Shown here: positions 11,504-21,600 of the stretch, in pieces | Layout: each line of letters starts with the position of its first letter | Position numbering within the stretch: the stretch's first letter is position 1 | Assembly: GCF_024346875.1 (NCBI RefSeq) | Contig: NZ_AP024872.1 | Coordinates: forward strand, 62,001-126,000 | Direction of reading: 5' to 3' | Length of the DNA stretch: 64,000 bases | From: Vibrio gallicus | Lineage (GTDB): Bacteria > Pseudomonadota > Gammaproteobacteria > Enterobacterales > Vibrionaceae | Translations under genes and position numbers: made by a program | The notes under the pieces: generated by a model | The model's input: only the letters and a program-made list of their open reading frames with translations | Database searches by the model: none | What the model was told of the DNA's origin: nothing

Positions 11504-12748
11504 CTATTCGCTAGCTAAATTTAAAACAAAACGCTCCAATACCTCTAGGGCAACGCGGATGTCAGCTGTGGTAATTGATTCTTTAGGGTGATGGGTAATG
11601 CCATCTTTACAGCGTACAAACAGCATAGCAATATCAGTTAGATGCGACATGGTAAGTGCATCGTGCCCAGCATCACTAAACAGTTTTCGGACTGGCAAGT
11701 CGTGAGATTCTATTGCGGCTGCCATTTTGTCGCTCAGCTGCGGTGAGCAGGTTACTGCTTTTTGTTCATATAGCAGTTCTGAATGGATAGATAGATTAAG
11801 CTCTTCCATTGCTTGGTTAATTTCAGAAAATAGACGCTGGCTAGTCTGCTGTCGTTTTTCATCATCGGAACAGCGTAATTCTATAGTGATCTCAGTTCGC
11901 TGAGGAATCACGTTTACTCCATTCGGGAAATTGCTTATTTTGCCTACTACACCTTTTAGCTCAAAATCATGTTTGCATATCGAGTTTAGGATAGAAATGA
12001 CTTGTGCAGCTCCTACGAGGGCATCCTGTTTGGAGTCGAGATTTGGTGAGTTTAGTTTGTGAGTTTCACCCGAGATAGTAATAACATGGCGCTCTAAGCC
12101 GGTGATACCAGTAACTACAGCAACGGATAGGTCTTCATTATCGAGAACTGGACCTTGCTCGATGTGCGTTTCGACAAAACCGATAACGGTCTCAGGATTA
12201 TAGGCACACTTTTCAATGTCCTCAGGCTTGCATCCCATTTCACCCAGCGCTTGCTGCAATGTAATCCCATTGCTATCGGTATGATCAAGTAGTGCGATAT
12301 TTGGTCTTCCAGCAACTGCTTTAGAGCCAAACAGGGTCGATTGAAATCGGGTTCCTTCTTCATCACTAAATGCGATAACGTCGATATTAAACGGTAAGTC
12401 TAAACGGTGGCGATTGAAATAGTGAACTAGTGCAATAGGAAGTGTAATCCCCAGCGCACCATCATATTTACCACCGTTCGGGACTGTGTCTTGGTGTGAG
12501 CCAAAGATAAGGGTCTTTGCTTTAGGGTTAGCACAGGTATAGCGTCCAATGAGATTGCCTGCATTATCTTTGCGAACATCCATCCCGCTGTCGTACATAT
12601 ACGAAGATAGCATGCTTAGAGCACGGCGATGTTCAGGAGTAGCACAAAAGCGAGTAACTCCTTCAGAGTTGGGCTCTTGAGTCTCAGAGCAATTGGCTAA
12701 TTCTTCCAACCAATGCCAAGTTAAACTTGTTGCATTTGCAATCGTCAC
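11504..12748 (-). CDS. M20-family Zn-dependent amidohydrolase (allantoate / N-carbamoyl-amino-acid hydrolase type)
   Basis: A 414-residue metallohydrolase of the AllC/HyuC group. Metal-binding motifs are in order: GSHQDTVPNGGKYDGALG near residue 84 (His and Asp), FSDEEGTRFQ near residue 117 (Glu-Glu), VETHIEQGPVLD near residue 183 (His), and GITHHPKES near the end (His). The dimerisation domain lies between about 205 and 320. The substrate could be allantoate, a ureido acid or an N-carbamoyl amino acid. No allantoin or hydantoin genes are nearby, so no symbol is given. It is a single gene whose 3' end abuts repeat cluster 2. Confidence 0.9.
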   Translation of the reverse strand: MTIANATSLTWHWLEELANCSETQEPNSEGVTRFCATPEHRRALSMLSSYMYDSGMDVRKDNAGNLIGRYTCANPKAKTLIFGSHQDTVPNGGKYDGALGITLPIALVHYFNRHRLDLPFNIDVIAFSDEEGTRFQSTLFGSKAVAGRPNIALLDHTDSNGITLQQALGEMGCKPEDIEKCAYNPETVIGFVETHIEQGPVLDNEDLSVAVVTGITGLERHVITISGETHKLNSPNLDSKQDALVGAAQVISILNSICKHDFELKGVVGKISNFPNGVNVIPQRTEITIELRCSDDEKRQQTSQRLFSEINQAMEELNLSIHSELLYEQKAVTCSPQLSDKMAAAIESHDLPVRKLFSDAGHDALTMSHLTDIAMLFVRCKDGITHHPKESITTADIRVALEVLERFVLNLASE

Positions 12749-13061
12749 AGTGCTTCCTTGTAATTATTAAAATCGACAATATAACCGTCTAAAGTTCGAG
12801 GGTAATAATTACGCCCTTGTGGTTAAAAATGCAATCTTTGATTATCGTTTTAAATATAAAATAATCTATTTACCTATATTTATAAAACTTATTTACCATC
12901 GTATGTGGTTGTTTTTAAGGGTATTTATTAATTTGAAAACTATATTTCCATAGTTTTGGTGTAAATTAATCTGCATTTGATTGCTTAGCTTTTTTTATAC
13001 TAGCAATCTCAATCACATATGCGTTTAATTTTATATATTAGCGTTTGGTTTTGTATTTATT
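12749..13061. other. AT-rich intergenic region without a gene
   Basis: About 310 bases, strongly AT-rich, upstream of the amidohydrolase gene on the minus strand and downstream of the EamA gene. It probably holds the promoter of the former. I see no convincing small gene, terminator or RNA. Confidence 0.5.
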
Positions 13062-13937
13062 TTAATGCCACATTACTAATATTGCGGCTATTCCAATTAA
13101 AACTAAAGCAAATATATCTTTCTTAGAAATGCTCTGTTTAAGATAAAAGTACGAGATCAGCATAGTAAAGAAAATCTCTATTTGCCCAAGTGTTTTCACA
13201 TAAGGTACCGCCTGCAGTGACATAGCACTAAACCATCCAAATGAGCCGATAAAGCTCGCAACACTGGTCATCACTACCAACTTAGGCTTAACAAACATTT
13301 GCTTGAGTGTGGCTCGGTCTTTTAGTGCTAAGTAACTGGTTAACATTATGCTTTGAGTCAAAATGACAATAAAGAGCACCCAAGCTGCGCTGTGTGGGAA
13401 AGGAACAGAAAGACTAAGGCTAGCCTCTCTAACCCACAGTGAAGTTAAGGCAAATGCTGTGCTGCATGCCAGCCCTAGTAGGGCGGTTTTTCCAGAGATA
13501 CTGCGGATACCATTGGGGCAACTCAACAACATTACTGCGATCGCACCAAATAGGACTCCCATCCACCCTAGCACTGACAAGCTAGTTCCGAAAAATAGCA
13601 CCCCAAGAAAAGCCGAGACTGGTGCCTCTGATTTGGCAAGCCCGGCCCCGATAGCAAAGTTCTTTTGCTTAAACAGGATTACCATAAGTGCGGTGGCGAT
13701 AATCTGCATAATGGAGGCGCCAAATAGGAAAAACCACGAATAGGGCGTAAAAGTGGGTAATTTAGCTGGAAACCAGTGATACAGACTCAGCAGATAAATA
13801 AGTGCAAGAGGGCTTGCCCACAAGAATCTCGCTAAGGTAACCCCAGTAACATTGATGTTTTTGCTTAGCTGACTTTGGAAAGCGTTACGCCAGGACTGAC
13901 TAAATGCAGCAATAAAGGTAAATACAACCCAACTCAT
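13062..13937 (-). CDS. EamA/DMT-family transporter
   Basis: A 291-residue protein of about ten transmembrane segments in two EamA repeats. The first half has FLWASPLALIYLLSLYH and FAIGAGLAKSEAPVSAFLGV. The second half has TSVASFIGSFGWFSAMSLQ and VKTLGQIEIFFTMLISYFYL. Drug/metabolite transporters of this type usually export small metabolites; the substrate is unknown. It lies 113 bases downstream of the ArsR-type regulator in the same direction, so it is probably its regulated partner. Confidence 0.88.
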   Translation of the reverse strand: MSWVVFTFIAAFSQSWRNAFQSQLSKNINVTGVTLARFLWASPLALIYLLSLYHWFPAKLPTFTPYSWFFLFGASIMQIIATALMVILFKQKNFAIGAGLAKSEAPVSAFLGVLFFGTSLSVLGWMGVLFGAIAVMLLSCPNGIRSISGKTALLGLACSTAFALTSLWVREASLSLSVPFPHSAAWVLFIVILTQSIMLTSYLALKDRATLKQMFVKPKLVVMTSVASFIGSFGWFSAMSLQAVPYVKTLGQIEIFFTMLISYFYLKQSISKKDIFALVLIGIAAILVMWH

Positions 13938-14049
13938 GTGATTTCCTATCGATGAGAACTTTGAGGATGGTTACATGTTATAGAAATTAAGGGGAATGAT
14001 ATGCCCTGTTACTGTGGTGCTCGTAGCAAACTCTTTGAATTGATGCTAT

Positions 14050-14340
14050 TTAGCACTCATCGATACAACACTCTTTTTGTAGAAAATCGATGACAGTTTG
14101 TAAGCTCTCATATTGAGCAACGCAAAACAGTGTGCGCCCTTCTCTGCGTTGTTCAATCAAATTGGCTGAGGTTAGATTAGATATATGGTGTGAGAGCGTT
14201 GAGCCTGGAATATTTAGTGCTTGCTGAATATCGCCCACAGGAGTCCCTTGATGACCGGCTCTTACCACCTGCTGATAAATGCTCAAACGAGTAGGGTGCC
14301 CTAATTCTTTGAGTGCTTTTGCGACTTGTTCTAATTGCAT
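14050..14340 (-). CDS. ArsR-family winged-helix repressor
   Basis: With the ATG at 14340, preceded by GGAGACTCAA, the protein has 96 residues. An in-frame extension to 14394 exists but has no better ribosome binding site. The winged helix runs through LEQVAKALKELGHPTRLSIY, TPVGDIQQALNIPGSTLSHH and the wing LIEQRREGRTLFC. The C-terminal ECCIDEC cysteine cluster suggests metal or thiol sensing. It is followed by the EamA transporter on the same strand. Confidence 0.88.
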   Translation of the reverse strand: MQLEQVAKALKELGHPTRLSIYQQVVRAGHQGTPVGDIQQALNIPGSTLSHHISNLTSANLIEQRREGRTLFCVAQYESLQTVIDFLQKECCIDEC

Positions 14341-14357
14341 TTGAGTCTCCTGTTTTA

Positions 14358-14375
14358 TTTCCATAGTAGTGGAAA
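14358..14375. promoter_or_regulatory. Possible ArsR-type operator
   Basis: Inverted repeat TTTCCA-TAGTAG-TGGAAA lies 18 bases upstream of the repressor start, a usual place for autoregulation. A related GGGAAACATTT lies just beyond it. Short and unproven. Confidence 0.35.
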
Positions 14376-14525
14376 CAAAAGCCAAGGGAAACATTTTTAA
14401 AAATACAAAGTGGCTAGAGGCTTTTAGGTCTCTTATCGATAATCTTTATGGCACAATAGTAATTAGAGCCAGTTGACCTAGGGTGGACATCTTGGATAGG
14501 GTGAAATCGAAACTAAGGACGGTAA

Positions 14526-15218
14526 ATGCAGTACGTTAAAATAAAAGACGTTATTGTTGAACAGATCGGATCGGGACTTCTTAGCCCAAGGCAAAAGCTG
14601 CCTTCAGAGCGCAAACTGTCCGAATCTTTCGATACCACTCGAGTTACCCTTAGAGAAGCGCTTTCGGTATTGGAAGCAGAAGGCAAAATCTATCGAGAAG
14701 ATCGCCGTGGTTGGTTTATTTCACCGCAGCCATTGTGCTATTCACTTAGTAAAGTGCACAGCTTTGAAAGTATGTCAAAGGAACAAGGTCGCACCCCTGC
14801 GACCAAAGTACTAAAGGCGCATCAGGTATTGGCAACTAAGCAGGCCACTCAGTTACTAAATCTGCCGCCGTTTGCAAACGTTGTGCAGGTAAATAGAGTT
14901 CGCTATTTAGAACAGCGTCCCGTTGCCTATACCATCAACTTTACTCGATCTGAAGTGGCTCCAAACATGATTGAGCATGAATTAACGGGCTCGCTGGTGG
15001 ATATCTGCAAGCAACACTTTGACGTAGTGTTCTCTAATACTCAATATAGAGTAAGTACGACATCATTACTTGGAGACGTAGCTCAAGCATTGCGAGCAAC
15101 CTCAGGTAGCCCTGCGATGTTGATACAACGCCTGCATCATGATCAAACAAACCAAGTAGTAAGCTGTGACCTAGAATATTGGCGTCATGACGCATTAATC
15201 ATTGAATCAGTGATATAG
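14526..15218 (+). CDS. GntR-family regulator with UTRA ligand domain
   Basis: A 230-residue HutC/PhnF-type regulator. The N-terminal winged helix (residues 1-65) includes LSPRQKLPSERKLSESFDTT and RVTLREALSVLEAEGKIYRE. The UTRA domain follows, with FESMSKEQGRTPATKVL, RVRYLEQRPVAYTINFT and the terminal VVSCDLEYWRHDALII. Members sense sugar phosphates, histidine intermediates or similar ligands. No metabolic gene of that kind adjoins it, so it may act elsewhere. Whether it affects the giant gene 440 bases downstream is open. Confidence 0.88.
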   Translation: MQYVKIKDVIVEQIGSGLLSPRQKLPSERKLSESFDTTRVTLREALSVLEAEGKIYREDRRGWFISPQPLCYSLSKVHSFESMSKEQGRTPATKVLKAHQVLATKQATQLLNLPPFANVVQVNRVRYLEQRPVAYTINFTRSEVAPNMIEHELTGSLVDICKQHFDVVFSNTQYRVSTTSLLGDVAQALRATSGSPAMLIQRLHHDQTNQVVSCDLEYWRHDALIIESVI

Positions 15219-15658
15219 CGTTAATCCAAGCACTTCTCTTTTCAACCCCTCTTTACTAACCCATTGTATGGGCTTTTCCTGTGTTTCTTTCCTCAGTTGA
15301 TGACTCGATTAATCGTGTATTGAAATGATTCCAAATATTGATTTTTTAGTCTGTTTTTTCATCAACCCACAAATGTACATATCATATGCAACCTAGTTGA
15401 TTTTTTAACTATTTCAATAGCTTACATTAAGTAAAAAATAAGATTTTGAAAAAGAGAGCTGTATTAAGTCCATCTTTTTTATACAGTCTACAGTTGGCGA
15501 GTATCTAAATTGCATATTAATGCGGTTTAAAGGTACTCACATCGACATTGTTGGTACTAAACTTAGTAGATACTCAAGTTCAGACTTAAGCGTCTGAATT
15601 GTAAGTGAAGTATAGATACGATGCGTTAAATTTACTGATGATATTGGGCGGAACATTC
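15219..15658 (+). other. Leader and promoter region of the giant adhesin gene
   Basis: About 440 AT-rich bases with several inverted repeats near the 3' end: GAGTATCT (15499-15506) with AGATACTC (15568-15575), TACTAA-AC-TTAGTA (15555-15568), and TTCAGAC (15579-15585) with GTCTGAA (15592-15598). The last lies about 50 bases before the chosen ATG. The arrangement suggests a structured mRNA leader. It does not match a riboswitch class I recognise. Confidence 0.4.
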
Positions 15659-18600
15659 ATGACCATTGATGGCAAAAACGAAAGCAAGAACATCGAGCAA
15701 CCTGAGACTAACGAGCAGATAAAAGCTACAGATAGTCCTAAAGGGAAAAAAGCTCGAGAGTTCAGAGCATCTCAACGGTATGTCGAACCCGCATCAATGC
15801 TGTCATTGATATTACCTTCGTATTCCGCGGAGTCCGTACCTTCTGAGCTTCATCCTAGCTCTCATATCGATCATACCCCGTATGTGGCACCTCATGAAGA
15901 GGCTGCCCCATATGTAGCTACTCCCGTTGCAGGAGAACAACAGGTACACCCTCAACCTGTTCCAGTTGCAGGTGAGCCGGCAGAGCATCCCAAAGGCTAT
16001 TTTCAAAGTACCGGCAGCCATCATTTTCATCATACCTCTAACTATGGCAATGCAATTACTCCAGTAGTTGTTGGTCTAGGAAGCGGTTTTGCTGTTTCAA
16101 ATGGTACTGTATTGCCAGTTATTGCACCTGTATCGAATTCAAATACCGGCGGCTCACATGTTCAATATCCGATTGGTGGTACAACTCAAAGTGGTACGGT
16201 AGTTGAAGATACGGTGACAGTTACCCAAGGCACTGTAGACATTCATAACCGTGAATCAGGCGTAGCAATTTCGTTTTCTGCCGACCATTTGCAAGGTAAG
16301 TACGGTGAGTTCGAACTCGATAAAGACACGGGTGAGTGGCGTTACAAGCTAGATAGTGCGCATCATCAAGACCTTGCTCAAGGTGAGACCCATACTGAGG
16401 TAATGCATGTTACCGCAACGAATATTTTCGGCTTAGCTAAAGGACTTGATGTTACGGTAACCGTTGAAGGTACTAACGACATTCCGGTTATAACCAGTCA
16501 AGCTCAGCACGATGACACCAAAGAAGATGATGTGTTATTTGTAAGAGGCCAAGTGACAGCCTCGGACGTGGATCATGGCGCAGTATTGACCTATACCCCC
16601 GATGATCTACAAGGCCAATATGGTCTGTTTTCACTTAATTCTAGTTCAGGTAAGTGGACTTACACCTTAGATAATAAGGGCGATCAAGCCCTTGCAGAGG
16701 GTGAGCATCACACTGAAACAATGCTAGTCACTGTTACCGATGAACATGGTGCTACAACAACGCAACAAGTCAGCATCGAAGTTACGGGTACCAATGATAG
16801 ACCTGTAATTAGTAGTCAACCTCAAGTAGATACCGTTAAAGAAGATGGCACTCTATTTGTTAAAGGACAGGTCATTGCTTCTGATGTGGATCACGGCGCG
16901 GTATTAACTTATACCCCGGATAACCTGCAAGGCCAATATGGCGCATTTACTCTAAACGCAAGTACAGGTAAATGGCACTACACCTTAGATAACAGCGCAC
17001 ACCAAGCTTTAGCACAAGGCGAGACGCATACTGAAACCATGCTGGTTACCGTAACCGATGAGCATGGGTCTTCTAAGACTCAGCAAGTAGTGATTACAGT
17101 TGAAGGGACTAATGACCGCCCGGTTATTACTAGCCAAGCTCAGCATGATGCGACTAAAGAAGATGACGTATTATTTGTGCGCGGCCAAGTTACGGCAACT
17201 GACGTAGATCATGGCGCAGTCCTAACCTATACCCCGGATAATTTGCACGGTAAATACGGTGACTTTACCTTAAATAGCAGTGCTGGTACTTGGACCTATA
17301 AACTTGATAATACTCATCATCAAGCGCTTGCTGAAGGTGAATCACATACTGAAACCATGTTGGTGACGGTAACGGATGATAAAGGTGCGACTACCACGCA
17401 ACAAGTTGTGGTGACCGTTTCAGGTACTAATGATAAGCCCGTATTGCAGGCTGATACGCATACCGGCAATGTCAACGAAGACGGTACATTGCTAGCTCGT
17501 GGACAAATGATCGCGACGGATGTGGATCATAACTCAGTCTTAACTTATACCGCTGGCAGCCATCACGGCACCTATGGTGACTTTACGCTTAACCAAGGTT
17601 CGGGCACCTGGACCTACACGTTAGACAACCAGCATCACCAAGATTTGGCGGCGGGTGAAACCCACACCGAATCCATGTTGGTGACCATCACCGACGATAA
17701 AGGCGCTAAAATCACCGAAACTGTAGAGATCACGGTAACGGGGACTAACGATAAGCCGGTTATCACCAGTCACGCGCAAGCGCAAACCGTGAAAGAAGAC
17801 GCCACCTTGTTTGTGGACGGTCAAGTGACGGCGAGCGATGTAGATCACAACGCAGTATTGAGCTACACCCCAGATAACCTGCAAGGTCAATATGGCGCGT
17901 TTACCCTAAACGCCAGCTCAGGCAAATGGCACTACACCCTAGACAACAGCGCCCATCAAGCGCTTGCTGAAGGTGAATCACACACTGAAACCATGTTGGT
18001 TACGGTAACTGACGACCAAGGCGCGACTACCACGCAACAAGTGGTGGTAACCGTAGAAGGGACCAACGATAAGCCGGTACTGAGTAAAGACACCCACAGT
18101 GGTGCAGTGACTGAAGATGGGACATTAATGGCGAAAGGCCAAGTGATCGCGACAGACGTCGATCATAACTCAGTCTTAACCTACACCGCTGGCAGCCAGC
18201 ACGGCACCTATGGTGACTTTACGCTTAACCAAGGTTCGGGCACCTGGACCTACACGTTAGACAACCAGCATCACCAAGATTTGGCGGCGGGTGAAACCCA
18301 CACCGAATCCATGTTGGTGACCATCACCGACGATAAAGGCGCTAAAATCACCGAAACTGTAGAGATCACGGTAACGGGGACTAACGATAAGCCGGTTATC
18401 ACCAGTCACGCGCAAGCGCAAACCGTGAAAGAAGACGCCACCTTGTTTGTGGACGGTCAAGTGACGGCGAGCGATGTAGATCACAACGCAGTATTGACCT
18501 ACACCCCAGATAACCTGCAAGGCCAATATGGCGCGTTTACCCTAAACGCCAGCTCAGGCAAATGGCACTACACCCTAGACAACAGCGCCCATCAAGCGCT

Positions 18601-21600
18601 TGCTGAAGGTGAATCACACACTGAAACCATGTTGGTGACGGTAACTGACGACCAAGGCGCGACTACCACGCAACAAGTGGTGGTAACCGTAGAAGGGACC
18701 AACGATAAGCCGGTACTGAGTAAAGACACCCACAGTGGTGCAGTGACTGAAGATGGGACATTAATGGCGAAAGGCCAAGTGATCGCGACAGACGTCGATC
18801 ATAACTCTGTCTTAACCTACACCGCTGGCAGCCATCACGGCACCTATGGTGACTTTACGCTTAACCAAGATTCGGGCACCTGGACCTACACGTTAGACAA
18901 CCAGCATCACCAAGATTTGGCGGCGGGTGAAACCCACACCGAATCCATGTTGGTGACCATCACCGACGATAAAGGCGCTAAAATCACCGAAACCGTAGAG
19001 ATCACGGTAACGGGGACTAACGATAAGCCGGTTATCACCAGTCACGCGCAAGCGCAAACCGTGAAAGAAGACGCCACCTTGTTTGTGGACGGTCAAGTGA
19101 CGGCGAGCGATGTAGATCACAACGCAGTATTGACCTACACCCCAGATAACCTGCAAGGTCAATATGGCGCGTTTACCCTAAACGCCAGCTCAGGCAAATG
19201 GCACTACACCCTAGACAACAGCGCCCATCAAGCGCTTGCTGAAGGTGAATCACACACTGAAACCATGTTGGTGACGGTAACTGACGACCAAGGCGCGACT
19301 ACCACGCAACAAGTGGTGGTAACCGTAGAAGGGACCAACGATAAGCCGGTACTGAGTAAAGACACCCACAGTGGTGCAGTGACTGAAGATGGGACATTAA
19401 TGGCGAAAGGCCAAGTGATCGCGACAGACGTCGATCATAACTCTGTCTTAACCTACACCGCTGGCAGCCATCACGGCACCTATGGTGACTTTACGCTTAA
19501 CCAAGATTCGGGCACCTGGACCTACACGTTAGACAACCAGCATCACCAAGATTTGGCGGCGGGTGAAACCCACACCGAATCCATGTTGGTGACCATCACC
19601 GACGATAAAGGCGCTAAAATCACCGAAACCGTAGAGATCACGGTAACGGGGACTAACGATAAGCCGGTTATCACCAGTCACGCGCAAGCGCAAACCGTGA
19701 AAGAAGACGCCACCTTGTTTGTGGACGGTCAAGTGACGGCGAGCGATGTAGATCACAACGCAGTATTGACCTACACCCCAGATAACCTGCAAGGCCAATA
19801 TGGCGCGTTTACCCTAAACGCCAGCTCAGGCAAATGGCACTACACCCTAGACAACAGCGCGCATCAAGCGCTGGCACAAGGGGAGTCGCACACTGAAACC
19901 ATGCTGGTGACGGTAACTGACGACCAAGGCGCGACTACCACGCAACAAGTGGTGGTAACCGTAGAAGGGACCAACGATAAGCCGGTACTGAGTAAAGACA
20001 CCCACAGTGATGCAGTGACTGAAGATGGGACATTAGTGGCGAAAGGCCAAGTGATCGCGACAGACGTCGATCATAACTCAGTCCTAACTTATACCGCCGG
20101 CAGCCATCACGGCACCTATGGTGACTTTACGCTTAACCAAGGTTCGGGCACCTGGACCTACACGTTAGACAACCAGCATCACCAAGATTTGGCGGCGGGT
20201 GAAACCCACACCGAATCCATGTTAGTGACCATCACCGACGATAAAGGCGCTAAAATCACCGAAACCGTAGAGATCACGGTAACGGGGACTAACGATAAGC
20301 CGGTTATCACCAGTCACGCGCAAGCGCAAACCGTGAAAGAAGACGCCACCTTGTTTGTGGACGGTCAAGTGACGGCGAGCGATGTAGATCACAACGCAGT
20401 ATTGAGCTACACCCCAGATAACCTGCAAGGTCAATATGGCGCGTTTACCCTAAACGCCAGCTCAGGCAAATGGCACTACACCCTAGACAACAGCGCCCAT
20501 CAAGCGCTTGCTGAAGGTGAATCACACACTGAAACCATGTTGGTTACGGTAACTGACGACCAAGGCGCGACTACCACGCAACAAGTGGTGGTAACCGTAG
20601 AAGGGACCAACGATAAGCCGGTACTGAGTAAAGACACCCACAGTGGTGCAGTGACTGAAGATGGGACATTAATGGCGAAAGGCCAAGTGATCGCGACAGA
20701 CGTCGATCATAACTCAGTCTTAACCTACACCGCTGGCAGCCAGCACGGCACCTATGGTGACTTTACGCTTAACCAAGGTTCGGGCACCTGGACCTACACG
20801 TTAGACAACCAGCATCACCAAGATTTGGCGGCGGGTGAAACCCACACCGAATCCATGTTGGTGACCATCACCGACGATAAAGGCGCTAAAATCACCGAAA
20901 CTGTAGAGATCACGGTAACGGGGACTAACGATAAGCCGGTTATCACCAGTCACGCGCAAGCGCAAACCGTGAAAGAAGACGCCACCTTGTTTGTGGACGG
21001 TCAAGTGACGGCGAGCGATGTAGATCACAACGCAGTATTGAGCTACACCCCAGATAACCTGCAAGGTCAATATGGCGCGTTTACCCTAAACGCCAGCTCA
21101 GGCAAATGGCACTACACCCTAGACAACAGCGCCCATCAAGCGCTGGCACAAGGGGAGTCGCACACTGAAACCATGTTGGTGACGGTAACTGACGACCAAG
21201 GCGCGACTACCACGCAACAAGTGGTGGTGACCGTAGAAGGAACCAACGATAAGCCGGTACTGAGTAAAGATACTCACACAGGCAACGTCAACGAAGACGG
21301 CACGCTGAGCGCGAAAGGCCAAGTGATTGCGACAGACGTCGATCATAACTCTGTCTTAACCTACACCGCTGGCAGCCATCACGGCACCTATGGTGACTTT
21401 ACGCTTAACCAAGGTTCGGGCACCTGGACCTACACGTTAGACAACCAGCATCACCAAGATTTGGCGGCGGGTGAAACCCACACCGAATCCATGTTGGTGA
21501 CCATCACCGACGATAAAGGCGCTAAAATCACCGAAACTGTAGAGATCACGGTAACGGGGGCTAACGATAAGCCGGTTATCACCAGTCACGCGCAAGCGCA

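Noticed and set aside
9193..11591. Short open frames in the repeat clusters (peptides such as IPAQAG, STDPRLRGND, IPAFAGMT)
   Set aside because: They are out-of-frame readings of the palindromic intergenic repeats, with no ribosome binding sites. The same peptides recur in every cluster.
15605..15658. GTG at 15605 as the start of the giant protein
   Set aside because: The ATG at 15659 has a better-placed GGGCGGAAC site, whereas the upstream GTG sits beside the leader hairpin.
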